Origin: Candidatus Bathyarchaeota archaeon
Lineage (GTDB): Archaea > Thermoproteota > Bathyarchaeia > TCS64
Direction: 5' to 3'
Assembly: GCA_017883585.1 (NCBI GenBank)
Contig: JADGNG010000031.1
Coordinates: 1-35,417, forward strand
Length of the DNA: 35,417 bases
Shown: positions 7,130-15,183 of the stretch, in pieces
Layout: every line of letters starts with the position of its first letter
Numbering within the stretch: the first letter of the stretch is position 1
Translations under genes and position numbers: made by a program
The notes under the pieces: model-generated
What the model saw: only the letters and a program-made list of their open reading frames with translations
Told to the model about the DNA's origin: nothing
The model's database searches: none

Positions 7130-8305
7130 CTAGACGGCGAGGACTTTCTCACCCATCATCTGGCCGAAGGCGTACGCCCGCTTCGTTTCGTCCCCGTTTG
7201 GCTTGAAGACAAAGTCTATGTCGCTCTCGACCATCTGGATGCCGCTTGCTTGCATCTCGGTCTCAACCACCTTCTTCGCCCCGCCTGCCCAACCGTAGCT
7301 GCCAAAGGCGGCACCGATCTTGTTGACGGGCTTCAACCCGTGCATATAGGCGAGGAAACCAGCGACGGTTGGGAAGATGTGGTTGTTGAGTGTTGGTGAC
7401 CCGACGATAACTGCCTTCGCATCCAGAATGTCAGCTATTACGTCGCTGCTCGGACTGGTTCCGAGGCAGTGTACCCTCACTTCAACCCCCTTCGAAGCTA
7501 TTCCATCGGCTATGGCCCTCGCGAGGATCTGTGTGCTCCCCCACATGGTATCATAAACCACGACGGCTCGCTTTCTGCTCACACCCGCGACCCACCCCTG
7601 GTAGGCGGCTAGAATCTTTCCCGGGTCCTTCCTCCACACAATTCCATGGCTTGGGGCGATCATCTCCACCTTCACCCCCTCCAGCGCCTTGAGGGCGCGT
7701 GAGACGCTCCTCCAGAGAGGCATCAGGATGTTCGCGTAGTATGTTGACGCCTCCTGCATGAGCTCCGCCTCGTCGACCTCGTCGTCGAAGCGGCCACTCG
7801 AGGCGAGGTGTTGCCCGAAAGCGTCGTTGCTGAAGAGTAGCTTCTCCTCAGGCATGTAGCTCACCATCGAGTCGGGCCAGTGGGCCATTGGTACTGGCAC
7901 GAAGGTGAGGCTCCTCTTACCTAGCTTGAGTGACGGCGTCTTCTCAATGGGTGTCGCTTTAATGTCGTCACCGTAGTACTTTCTTAGTGTGTTGACACAG
8001 CGCTCCGTCGCGATCATCTCCGCATTCGGGCAAGCCTCGAGGAGCCTTCGAATGCTCCCTGAATGATCAGGCTCCGCGTGATTTGCCACAATGTAGTCCA
8101 CCTTCTTCGGGTCGATGACCTCTGAGATCCTAGTGACCTGCTCCTCTGCGAACGGGGCCTTGACGAAGTCGATGAGTGCGACCTTCTCGTCGACGACTAG
8201 GTAGGAGTTGTAGCTGCTCCCCCTGTGGGTGATATAGCTGTGGAAGTTACGTATGCACCAATCCACGGCGCCAACCCAGTAGATGTCCTCCTTAATTTGC
8301 GTCAT
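7130..8305 (-). CDS. Flavodiiron protein (A-type flavoprotein / FprA-like)
   Basis: A 391-residue two-domain flavodiiron protein. The N-terminal metallo-beta-lactamase-like domain carries diiron ligands H76-x-E78-x-D80 (NHAEPDHSG), then AHWPDS, SNDAFGQH and APSHGIVW. The C-terminal flavodoxin domain begins at about residue 247 (VVVYDTMWGSTQILARAIADG) and binds FMN. Length matches class A members, and there is no extra rubredoxin domain. These enzymes reduce O2 to water, or NO to N2O, protecting anaerobes; in methanogens FprA uses F420H2. The electron donor here is unknown, but an F420-type oxidoreductase lies elsewhere in the window. It ends head-on with the PAP2-like gene. Confidence 0.96.
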   Translation of the reverse strand: MTQIKEDIYWVGAVDWCIRNFHSYITHRGSSYNSYLVVDEKVALIDFVKAPFAEEQVTRISEVIDPKKVDYIVANHAEPDHSGSIRRLLEACPNAEMIATERCVNTLRKYYGDDIKATPIEKTPSLKLGKRSLTFVPVPMAHWPDSMVSYMPEEKLLFSNDAFGQHLASSGRFDDEVDEAELMQEASTYYANILMPLWRSVSRALKALEGVKVEMIAPSHGIVWRKDPGKILAAYQGWVAGVSRKRAVVVYDTMWGSTQILARAIADGIASKGVEVRVHCLGTSPSSDVIADILDAKAVIVGSPTLNNHIFPTVAGFLAYMHGLKPVNKIGAAFGSYGWAGGAKKVVETEMQASGIQMVESDIDFVFKPNGDETKRAYAFGQMMGEKVLAV

Positions 8306-8349
8306 GAAACTTACCTTCGAGTTTTCGAAGGAAGGAGTGAATAAAAGCG

Positions 8350-9255
8350 TTATGCGCTTGGGACCTCAACTTCGAGGAAGTCACTCGCCACAATCGTGTA
8401 GGGGAACACCTTCACGGCTACCTCGAGCAGGGGGGAGACATCACCGTACCGGCTGCTGATGTGTGTCAGGATCAGATGCTTTACCCTCGCCTGAACAGCG
8501 ACCCCTGCGGCTTGGCTGAAGGTCGTGTGACCGTCCTCCTTAGCCCGTTCAATCATGTCGTCGGCGAAGGTCGCTTCATGTATTAACAGATCAGCACCCG
8601 ATGCAAGTCGAACTATTTCCTCGCTGGGCCTCGTGTCACCTGTATAGATAATGACTCTTCCACGACGTGGCGCATCAGCCACGTCCAGTGACTTGACGAT
8701 GCTCCCCGACACACCGACATCCTCCCCCTCCTGGAGCCGCTTCCAGAGCGTCCCCTCGGGGACACCGAGTGCCCTCGCTCTCTCTGGGTGAAACCTACCA
8801 GGCCTCGGCTTCTCCTTGATTGCGTAGGCCCATGACTCGAGCCTATGATCCCCCCTGCATACCTCCACGTTGAAGGAGTGCCCTTCGAGGACAACCCCGG
8901 GCTCGCCGATCTCGTGAACCGTGACTGGGAAGGCGGGGCCACCGAGAGTATTTGATACGCCCTGCAGGAAGGCGTGGAGCCCCCTCGGGCCGAATATTTC
9001 CAGACTCTCCTCCCTCCTCTGGAGCGTCATTGACTGTAGCAGGCCGGGGACACCGAGGACGTGGTCGCCATGGAGGTGGGTAATGAATATCTGCTTGACC
9101 CTGCTAAAGCCGATGTGGGCGGCGACCATCTGCCTCTGGGCTCCCTCGCCGCAGTCGAGAAGTAAGACTCCTTTACCGATCTTGACCGCAACGCAGGACG
9201 AGCTCCTCTCGGGCGTGGGTAGGCTCCCGCTTGTCCCGAGAAAGACGACCTTCAA
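8350..9255 (-). CDS. rnz: Ribonuclease Z (tRNA 3'-end endonuclease)
   Basis: A 301-residue short-form tRNase Z, which removes the 3' trailer from pre-tRNAs. The N-terminus FLGTSGSLPTPERSSSC and the metal motif THLHGDHVLGVPG are diagnostic, followed by YTGDTRP, LIHEATF and LTHISSRY. The start appears to be TTG at 9253-9255, with an AGGAG nine bases upstream; no in-frame ATG or GTG fits better. A TATA-like GTTTTAAACC lies at 9291-9300. It follows the thioredoxin reductase gene but has its own promoter. Confidence 0.95.
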   Translation of the reverse strand: MKVVFLGTSGSLPTPERSSSCVAVKIGKGVLLLDCGEGAQRQMVAAHIGFSRVKQIFITHLHGDHVLGVPGLLQSMTLQRREESLEIFGPRGLHAFLQGVSNTLGGPAFPVTVHEIGEPGVVLEGHSFNVEVCRGDHRLESWAYAIKEKPRPGRFHPERARALGVPEGTLWKRLQEGEDVGVSGSIVKSLDVADAPRRGRVIIYTGDTRPSEEIVRLASGADLLIHEATFADDMIERAKEDGHTTFSQAAGVAVQARVKHLILTHISSRYGDVSPLLEVAVKVFPYTIVASDFLEVEVPSA

Positions 9256-9303
9256 CCACGCCCGCTCCTGTGCCTCAAGAGATGCCCCGCGGTTTAAAAC
9301 ACC

Positions 9304-10221
9304 TCATCGAACCGGCTGGGTCTCGAGCCAATGCATGGCTTCAAGAGCCGCAGCGCAGCCGCTCCCACAGCTTGTCACCACCTGGCGGTAGTCCATATCC
9401 ATTAGGTCCCCCGCGACGTAGACCCCCGGCTTCCTAGTCTTTACCCCGAATGTCTCAAGGTTGCCCGACTCGTTCATGTCCAAATATCCCTTGAACATGA
9501 TCGTATTGGGGTTCCAGCCAATGGCTAGTAGAACGCCCTCGGCGTCGATTACGCTGGTGGCTTCGGTCTTAAGGTTCCTCAGCCTCACCTGCTGGACCCG
9601 CTTCTCCCCGATTATCTCATCAACGACGGTGCTGTATAGGAATTTGATTTTCGGTTCACTCATCGCCTTGTCGGTGAGGCACCTGCAGGCGCGTAGCTCG
9701 TCCCTCCTGTGGACGATGGTCACTTCGGAGGCGAACTTTGCCAAGTCTATTGCCTCCTGTACGGCTGAGTCTCCTCCCCCGACGACTACGACCTTCTTGT
9801 CCTCGTACAGGATAGCATCGCATGTGGCGCAGACGAAGACGCCTCGCCCGAATAGGTGGTCCTCGCCTGGAACACCGAGCTTCCTGTGGGTCATGCCCAT
9901 GGCTACGATGATAGACTTCGCCTCAAGGAGCTTCTCGCCAACCCAGATCTTGTATGGTGTGGAGGTGAAGTCCACCCGAGTAGCCTCGGCGTCGAGGAAC
10001 TCCGCCCCGAACTTCTCCGCGTGCGTCTTGAACCGATCCGAAAGCTCTGGTCCTGTGAGCCCCTCGGGGAAGCCGGGGTAATTGTCGACCTGGTAGGTTA
10101 GTGCTATCTGGCCACCGACCATTGGGCCGATTACCACGAGTGTCTTGAGCTTACCGCGGGCTGCGTACATCGCAGCTGTGAGACCCGAGGGGCCCGCGCC
10201 GAGGATGATGACGTCATACAA
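9304..10221 (-). CDS. trxB: Thioredoxin reductase
   Basis: A 305-residue low-molecular-weight thioredoxin reductase. The FAD-binding GAGPSGLTAAMYAARG is at the N-terminus, the redox-active pair is CATC (FVCATCDAILYEDK), and the NAD(P)H-binding VVVGGGDSAVQEA follows. The C-terminal FAD motif is GVYVAGDLMDMDYRQV, a divergent form of the usual GDV. The start is TTG at 10219-10221, since the nearby ATG is out of frame. The gene follows the thioredoxin gene after 12 bases, forming a complete disulfide-reducing pair. Nicotinamide specificity was not assigned. Confidence 0.95.
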   Translation of the reverse strand: MYDVIILGAGPSGLTAAMYAARGKLKTLVVIGPMVGGQIALTYQVDNYPGFPEGLTGPELSDRFKTHAEKFGAEFLDAEATRVDFTSTPYKIWVGEKLLEAKSIIVAMGMTHRKLGVPGEDHLFGRGVFVCATCDAILYEDKKVVVVGGGDSAVQEAIDLAKFASEVTIVHRRDELRACRCLTDKAMSEPKIKFLYSTVVDEIIGEKRVQQVRLRNLKTEATSVIDAEGVLLAIGWNPNTIMFKGYLDMNESGNLETFGVKTRKPGVYVAGDLMDMDYRQVVTSCGSGCAAALEAMHWLETQPVR

Positions 10222-10233
10222 CGCGGTGTCCTC

Positions 10234-10575
10234 TCAGATGCAGTCCTTGATGATGTTCTCGATCGTCCCGAGGAGGTTGGTTACTGTTTCGAGCCCGACT
10301 ATCTCCCCTTTCTCGATGCCCTTGCAGTAGACCTTGAAGGTGGGTGTTCCTATGACACCCTTGTCTATTGCGAAGCGGCGCGCCTCCCTGCTCTCCATGA
10401 CGTTGAAGCGGAGAAGCGTCGCCCTATCACCCAGCTTCTTGGGGATCTCCTGAACCGTCGGCTCGATCTTCTTGCAGGTTGGGCAGGACTCGTGCCAGAA
10501 CTCGACTATGACCGGATTCTCCGGCTTCACAACTCGGCTGTCCCAGTCGCCGTACTGGAGGTTCTCCCCGGACAA
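10234..10575 (-). CDS. trxA: Thioredoxin
   Basis: A 113-residue thioredoxin. The active site is C31-P-T-C34 (EFWHESCPTCKKIEP), rather than the common CGPC, and the cis-proline segment is GVIGTPTFKVY. It lacks signal or membrane sequences. The only usable start is TTG at 10573-10575, because an in-frame TGA lies two codons before it. A TATA-like GGTTAAATCC is at about 10608-10617. Together with the downstream reductase it forms a two-gene redox operon that likely supplies electrons to cytoplasmic disulfide reductions. Confidence 0.92.
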   Translation of the reverse strand: MSGENLQYGDWDSRVVKPENPVIVEFWHESCPTCKKIEPTVQEIPKKLGDRATLLRFNVMESREARRFAIDKGVIGTPTFKVYCKGIEKGEIVGLETVTNLLGTIENIIKDCI

Positions 10576-10627
10576 TTCGTTTCACTTGGTGAGAGTCGGG
10601 AAAGGCCGGATTTAACCCGTTCCCCGG

Positions 10628-10969
10628 TTATGCCTCGGTGAAGTTGAGGGTGCCGTCGGTTATCGAGAGCTCGTAGAGCATGTTCGGGTAGGGTTTGAGG
10701 CGGAAGCTCTCTAGTTCCTCACCAGTCAGGATCAGGGTGAGCTTCATCTGCTCATAGTCCTTACCCATGCCGGGCATCACATTCTGGAAGCTCTTCGTGA
10801 CCTGAACTATCATCTGCCCGATCTCCTCCGGGACGTCGGGGTTGGTCATCATCATAACGGGTGGGCGCTGCCTGACCTCGACGAAGTCGATCTGGAAGCA
10901 CTCCCTCCCCTCCATGTCCTTCACCGACTTGACGGACTGGACCTTGATCTTGATCCTGGAGCTGATCAT
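10628..10969 (-). CDS. Small conserved protein, possibly arcadin-1-like
   Basis: A 113-residue soluble protein. The longer frame reaches 11023, but ATG 10969 has a GAGGAG six bases upstream and removes an unlikely His/Ile-rich leader overlapping the PRPP synthetase gene. Strands IKIKVQSVKSV and CFQIDFVEV precede a proline/methionine-rich segment. The C-terminal half (KLTLILTGEELESF, then YELSITDGTLNF) resembles the pattern I associate with arcadin-1, a small partner of archaeal crenactin. That resemblance is from memory and weak, and no actin gene is in the window. It may otherwise be an uncharacterised small-protein family. Confidence 0.75.
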   Translation of the reverse strand: MISSRIKIKVQSVKSVKDMEGRECFQIDFVEVRQRPPVMMMTNPDVPEEIGQMIVQVTKSFQNVMPGMGKDYEQMKLTLILTGEELESFRLKPYPNMLYELSITDGTLNFTEA

Positions 10970-11015
10970 GGTCTTCTCCTCAAGAAATGGGTGGATGTGT
11001 ATAAAGGATTGGGAG

Positions 11016-11906
11016 CTACTCAAGTTCCTTCAGCTTGTTAGCAATGAGCCCCGCGACAGAGACCCTGCTGAATGGGGTCTCGATTGTGTTGGTTGCGATG
11101 ATGGGGTCGGCACCTGCCTTCCTAATTTTCTCCTCCGTTCCCGGCATGTAGAGGACATGCGTACACGCTGCAGCGACCCTCTCTGCACCCTGAGCCATGA
11201 GGGCTTCGACGGCTTTCGCCATGGTTCCGCCGCTGCTGATCATGTCATCGAATACCACCGCTCTGCGCCCAGAGATGTTGAGGTCTTTGACCGCCATCGT
11301 AATTTCGCCTGTCTTGCGGTCGCGTGTCTTCTCGAAGAAGTTGTAGCCTCCCTCGAGGACCTTTGAGGCGTCTTCGGCGATGTAGATGGCGCCCTTGTCT
11401 GGTGAGAGGCTGTATGCTTTGTCGAAGCCCTCCTTCTTGAGGTACTCAGCTAGCAGGGGTACCGCGGAGAGGTTGTGGAACCTGACGCGATGCTTCCGTT
11501 CGACGTCCCGGGTTGAGGTCTCGTTGTGAATGTTTACCGTTACGAGGTCGGTAACGCCTGAGCATTCTAGCAGGCTGAATATGACGTCGAGACTAAGCGC
11601 CTCCAGTTCCGTGAACCGTTTATCTTGGCGAGCGTAAGCGAGGTAAGGGACAACGGCTACTATGTCCTTGGCGCCAAAGTCCTTCGCTGTCCTCGCCATG
11701 AGAAGGAGCTGCATGAGCCTAGTGTCCGGGTTGGGGGCCGTGGTCTGGACGATTACGACCTTCTCGCCGAACACTGGCTTGGTGAACTTAATATAACTCT
11801 CCCCGTCGGGGAAGACGCGGTGCTCGACGGGCTGTGGCTCTACGCCGCACCGCTCCGCTATCCTCCAGCCGAGTCCTAGAGAAGAGGGACCGGGAATGAC
11901 GATCAT
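11016..11906 (-). CDS. prs: Ribose-phosphate pyrophosphokinase (PRPP synthetase)
   Basis: A 296-residue PRPP synthetase making phosphoribosyl pyrophosphate from ribose-5-phosphate and ATP for nucleotide, histidine and tryptophan synthesis. It starts MIVIPGPSSLGLGWRIA, typical of the archaeal short class. Other motifs are the flexible-loop region PYLAYARQDKRFTE, NIHNETST, and the PRPP-binding VVFDDMISSGGTMAKA. A TTG at 11930 would extend it by eight residues, but a TATA-like CTTATCTA at 11931-11939 about 30 bases before ATG 11906 suggests a leaderless mRNA starting there. Confidence 0.95.
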   Translation of the reverse strand: MIVIPGPSSLGLGWRIAERCGVEPQPVEHRVFPDGESYIKFTKPVFGEKVVIVQTTAPNPDTRLMQLLLMARTAKDFGAKDIVAVVPYLAYARQDKRFTELEALSLDVIFSLLECSGVTDLVTVNIHNETSTRDVERKHRVRFHNLSAVPLLAEYLKKEGFDKAYSLSPDKGAIYIAEDASKVLEGGYNFFEKTRDRKTGEITMAVKDLNISGRRAVVFDDMISSGGTMAKAVEALMAQGAERVAAACTHVLYMPGTEEKIRKAGADPIIATNTIETPFSRVSVAGLIANKLKELE

Positions 11907-11930
11907 ACGGGGGAGGGATAGGTGCAACAA

Positions 11931-11940
11931 CTAGATAAGC
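11931..11940 (-). promoter_or_regulatory. TATA-like box for PRPP synthetase, probably leaderless mRNA
   Basis: GCTTATCTAG on the minus strand lies about 30 bases before the ATG at 11906. No Shine-Dalgarno sequence precedes that ATG, which fits a leaderless transcript. Confidence 0.45.
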
Positions 11941-11946
11941 GGAGCC

Positions 11947-12747
11947 CTAGACGAAGGTGAAGAGCAGTAAAAGGCCGGAGATTACGGCGGCGGCTGCCCA
12001 GACCCTCTTGTCCCAGTTGAATATCTTCATCCCGTCAAAGATACCGAAGGGGATGAGGTTGAAGAGGGCTAGAAAGGCGTTTATTTCTATGCCGTAGACG
12101 GCGAGCCCTCCTAGCAGGCTAGCTGGTGTGATGAAGAAGATGACTAGGTAGATGATGGCTTGGGCAATGTTTGTGGCGGGTCCAGCGATGGAGATTTTGC
12201 CGTACTCGTTTTTATTCATTAAGCCGGCGATCATCACCGCGCCTGGGGCGACTATCATTATCGGCAGAACTGACGTCTGAAGAAGGAAGAAGGAAAGGAA
12301 TGTGAATAATAGCCCCATTGTGCTGAGTCTGAACTCTGCCCACATGCCCAGTCGCTGAGCGGCGAACTTGTGAGCGAGCTCGTGAAGGATGAAGGCTCCG
12401 GCGAGTATCGAGACTACACCTATGACGAACAGGGGGTCAATTGTGAAGTAGCTCCATATCTTGAAGAAGGGGAGGGTAATGATGACGAGCAGCCCTATGG
12501 CTAGGTCGCGTAGCTCCTTCTTACTGAACCAGTATGGGCGTATGATTCGGCTTGTAGAGTAGTTGCCGTAGAAGCCGCCTGAGGTTGTGTACTCACCGAC
12601 CTGAACGTTCTTTTGCTTCGTCTGGTCGTACTTGCCCGTGCAGTCGTGGAACTCTGGCAGCCTGTGCTGCTCGCAGAAGTAGCCCCCACAGTAGTTGCAT
12701 CTAAAGGGCATGTATGTCTCTACGCCGCACTTTTCGCACTTGACCAT
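11947..12747 (-). CDS. AN1 zinc finger fused to site-2-type membrane metalloprotease (M50)
   Basis: A 266-residue fusion. The N-terminus is a complete AN1 finger, with cysteines/histidines at 4, 7, 17, 20, 25, 28, 34 and 36. After a linker come about five to six membrane segments with the zinc protease motif HELAH at 122-126 and the second motif NLIPFGIFDG at about 230-239, in place of the usual NxxPxxxLDG. Site-2 proteases cut transmembrane or membrane-associated substrates. AN1 domains bind ubiquitin-like or chaperone-linked partners in eukaryotes; here the finger probably recruits cytosolic partners or substrates. The gene stands alone, downstream of the E1 operon. Confidence 0.93.
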   Translation of the reverse strand: MVKCEKCGVETYMPFRCNYCGGYFCEQHRLPEFHDCTGKYDQTKQKNVQVGEYTTSGGFYGNYSTSRIIRPYWFSKKELRDLAIGLLVIITLPFFKIWSYFTIDPLFVIGVVSILAGAFILHELAHKFAAQRLGMWAEFRLSTMGLLFTFLSFFLLQTSVLPIMIVAPGAVMIAGLMNKNEYGKISIAGPATNIAQAIIYLVIFFITPASLLGGLAVYGIEINAFLALFNLIPFGIFDGMKIFNWDKRVWAAAAVISGLLLLFTFV

Positions 12748-12810
12748 CGGGCCGTCTCCGAATTAGGCGGGTGGCGCCACTTTAAGACTTTACTGACGCG
12801 GAAAATGGGG

Positions 12811-13782
12811 TTATGCCGCTGCCTGCTTTATGGCGGTGACGATCTTCTCCTTGCTGGGTAGTAGCTCCTTCTCAAGTCTTGGATTGAAGGGTAGTGGGAT
12901 GTTGGGTGTAGCGACGCGTATAGGCGGAGAATCTAGGCTCTTCAGCGCCTTCTCCGCAGCCAGTGCGACGATCTCGCCGCTGAAGCCGTAGTGGAGATAG
13001 TCTTCGTCGACGACTACGAGGCGCCCCGTCTTCTTAACGGAGTTGACGATGGCCTCCTCATCGAGTGGAACGAGGGTGCGCGGGTCGAGGACCTCGACGC
13101 TTACCTTGCCCTTTAGCTCGTCCGCCGCCTTTATCGCCTCCTGAACCATTAGGCTCGTGGCGACCACAGTGACGTCCTTTCCCTCGCGGACGAGGTTAGC
13201 GACGCCGAGTGGGACTTCGTACGCCTCCTTCGGAACCCATCCCTTGACGGGGTAGAGGAGGCGGTGTTCCATGAATATCTTGGGGTTGGGGTCGCGTATG
13301 CTGGCTATGAGTAGCCCCTTTGCGTCGTATGGGTTACTTGGAACAACGACCTTGAGGCCCGGCATGTGTGCGAAGAGGCCGTGCAGGCTCTCGCTGTGTG
13401 TGGCTCCGCTGCTGGTGCCAGCGCCGGTGAGAACTCGTAGAGTCATAGGGACGTTGACAGCTCCTCCGCTCATGTATGTGCTCTTTGCGAATTGGTTTAG
13501 TATCTGGTCCATTGCGACGAGGCCGAAGTCCACGAGCATGAGCTCGACGACTGGGCGGTAGCCTGCGATGGCGGCTCCTACGCCGGCGCCTATGAAGGCG
13601 GTCTCGGTGATGGGGGCGTCACGGACGCGTTCGCGTCCGAACTTCTCCTTGAGTCCCTTCGTCGCCTCCCTCCACTGGCTTGAGACGTTCTCCCCGAAGA
13701 CGATGACCTTTGGGTCGCGTTCCATCTCGGCGAGGTGGGCCTCGTTGAGGGCCTGTCCGAAGGTTATCTCGCGGGTGGGCAT
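12811..13782 (-). CDS. 2-oxoacid/acetoin dehydrogenase E1 beta subunit
   Basis: A 323-residue transketolase-like subunit: ITFGQALNEAHLAEMERDPKVIVFGENV, then DAPITETAFIGAGVGAA, LMLVDFGLVAMDQI, and a C-terminal transketolase domain (DVTVVATSLMVQEA, VEVLDPRTLVPLDEE). It pairs with the alpha subunit to form the thiamine-diphosphate E1 component. The ATG overlaps the alpha stop (ATGA at 13779-13782 on the minus strand), so both are made together. No E2 lipoyl acyltransferase or E3 dihydrolipoamide dehydrogenase follows, so the acceptor is unknown. Pyruvate, branched-chain oxoacids or acetoin are all possible substrates. Confidence 0.93.
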   Translation of the reverse strand: MPTREITFGQALNEAHLAEMERDPKVIVFGENVSSQWREATKGLKEKFGRERVRDAPITETAFIGAGVGAAIAGYRPVVELMLVDFGLVAMDQILNQFAKSTYMSGGAVNVPMTLRVLTGAGTSSGATHSESLHGLFAHMPGLKVVVPSNPYDAKGLLIASIRDPNPKIFMEHRLLYPVKGWVPKEAYEVPLGVANLVREGKDVTVVATSLMVQEAIKAADELKGKVSVEVLDPRTLVPLDEEAIVNSVKKTGRLVVVDEDYLHYGFSGEIVALAAEKALKSLDSPPIRVATPNIPLPFNPRLEKELLPSKEKIVTAIKQAAA

Positions 13783-14729
13783 CAGTCTACCTCCTTGTAG
13801 ACGCAGGCGTATGCCTCATCTGGTGTCGGCTCGGGGCTTTTGAGTGCGAAGTCGACGGCTTTCTGCACCTTCGCTGCCTCCTCTGCCCTGATCTGTTCAT
13901 CGACCTTTTTGGGTATCTTCTGCTTGAGGAGGTCTATTGGGTCCCATTGCTTCTCATTCTCGTTGGATTCTAGGTGCCCCTCCAGGTTGCCTTCAAGTTG
14001 GTGGACCTTGAACTCTAGGAGTGTAGGGCCCTTGCCGGCGCGTGCGCGTCTTATGGCCTTGCCCGATGCCTTGTAGACCTCAGTTATGTCCCAGCCGGTG
14101 TGTGTGCTCCCAGGCATGGCGTAGTTCTTCGCCCTGAGGCTGACTTTGTCTATGCTGAGCTGGGGATAGTCTATCTCGTGGCCTAGCATGCGCTGGACCT
14201 CGGGGCTGCTGTTCTCGCATACGAAGACTATGGGTAACTTCCAGCAGGCTGCGAGGTTCAGGGTCTCCTGTACGCCTCCCTGATTGCTTCCGCCTTCTCC
14301 GAAGTAGGAGACGGCGACGTTTCTCTTGGCCTTGAGCTGGTCGGCGAGGGCGTAGCCAGCGGTCATGGGGACGCTTCCCCCGACGATGCCATTCGCGCCG
14401 AGGGCCCCGACGCTCGGGTCAAAGGTGTGGTATGGACCGGCCTTGCCGTGGTTGAATCCGGTCTCCTTGCCCATGAGTTCGGCCATGAGTTTGTCGAGGT
14501 CGCATCCCTTTGCTATGAGGTGGCCGAGGGCTCGGTGGGTGCTCCCGATCTGGTCGCTCTTCCTGAGGTGAATGGATACCCCAGCGGCGACGGCCTCCTG
14601 ACCTGTGTAGAGGCCGAAGCGGGCTGGTATCTTGCCCTCCTTCGTCAGTCTGCGGACTGCGTTCTCGAATGTCCTGATTCGGATCATGACCCGGTAGAGT
14701 TCAGCTGTCTTTGCGTCATTTAGGCTCAA
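13782..14729 (-). CDS. 2-oxoacid/acetoin dehydrogenase E1 alpha subunit
   Basis: A 315-residue E1 alpha subunit. Thiamine diphosphate binding is seen in FGEGGSNQGGVQETLNLAACWKLPIVFVCEN. The segment GPYHTFDPSVGALGANGIVGGSVP resembles the acetoin-dehydrogenase type (GSMH-x-DPS-x-G-x-x-GANGIVG), with GSMH replaced by GPYH. That leans towards acetoin dehydrogenase AcoA or a related oxoacid enzyme, not firmly. The start is TTG at 14727-14729; the next in-frame ATG would remove the conserved first helix. It is the first gene of a coupled pair with E1 beta. Confidence 0.92.
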   Translation of the reverse strand: MSLNDAKTAELYRVMIRIRTFENAVRRLTKEGKIPARFGLYTGQEAVAAGVSIHLRKSDQIGSTHRALGHLIAKGCDLDKLMAELMGKETGFNHGKAGPYHTFDPSVGALGANGIVGGSVPMTAGYALADQLKAKRNVAVSYFGEGGSNQGGVQETLNLAACWKLPIVFVCENSSPEVQRMLGHEIDYPQLSIDKVSLRAKNYAMPGSTHTGWDITEVYKASGKAIRRARAGKGPTLLEFKVHQLEGNLEGHLESNENEKQWDPIDLLKQKIPKKVDEQIRAEEAAKVQKAVDFALKSPEPTPDEAYACVYKEVD

Positions 14730-14842
14730 GGTTGCTCTGGGGATGTTATGTGGTCTAGTGGATTTAGGATTTCCTGCGCTCGAAAATAATGAGCTACGAT
14801 GTTTGCCTTAAACTATCTTTTTGGACCCTGCTGGTCTTCAGT

Positions 14843-15079
14843 TTACGGTTTCTGGGGTTTTGTGTCATTGATTGTCTGTGTCCCTTTCGGGAGGATGGCT
14901 TTCACGCGCCCGACCTTGCCGTCGGTTAGACGGACTTTGATGCCGTGAGGGTGGAACTGGCTGCCGGTCAGAAGTTCTTTTACCATTCCGCGAGTTAACT
15001 TCCCTGTCGCTTGGTCCTGTTTCAAGACTATGTCGACAGTGTCCCCCGGGTGTATCTCACTCCTCTTCGTTCCAGCCAT
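14843..15079 (-). CDS. YwbE family protein (DUF2196)
   Basis: A 78-residue basic protein. The pattern R-x2-IHPGDTVDIVLKQDQ-TGKLTRGMV, then HPHGIKVRL and GKVGRVKAI, is that of the YwbE family, small KOW-like beta-barrel proteins found in bacteria and archaea with no settled function; nucleic-acid binding has been supposed from the fold. The gene stands alone between the E1 operon and an opposite-strand transporter, with its own short upstream region. Confidence 0.92.
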   Translation of the reverse strand: MAGTKRSEIHPGDTVDIVLKQDQATGKLTRGMVKELLTGSQFHPHGIKVRLTDGKVGRVKAILPKGTQTINDTKPQKP

Positions 15080-15183
15080 AGGGTTCCCGATGCATTGTGT
15101 CTCTCCGCGTTTAAATTAAGTGCGGAGCGGGCATCTTCAATAAGCTAAACTGTTCTGGAAGATACCTGAGAGTCGAGCCCCGC

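Noticed and set aside
10970-11023. Upstream extension of the arcadin-like protein
   Set aside because: It overlaps the end of the PRPP synthetase gene, while ATG 10969 has a GAGGAG at proper spacing.
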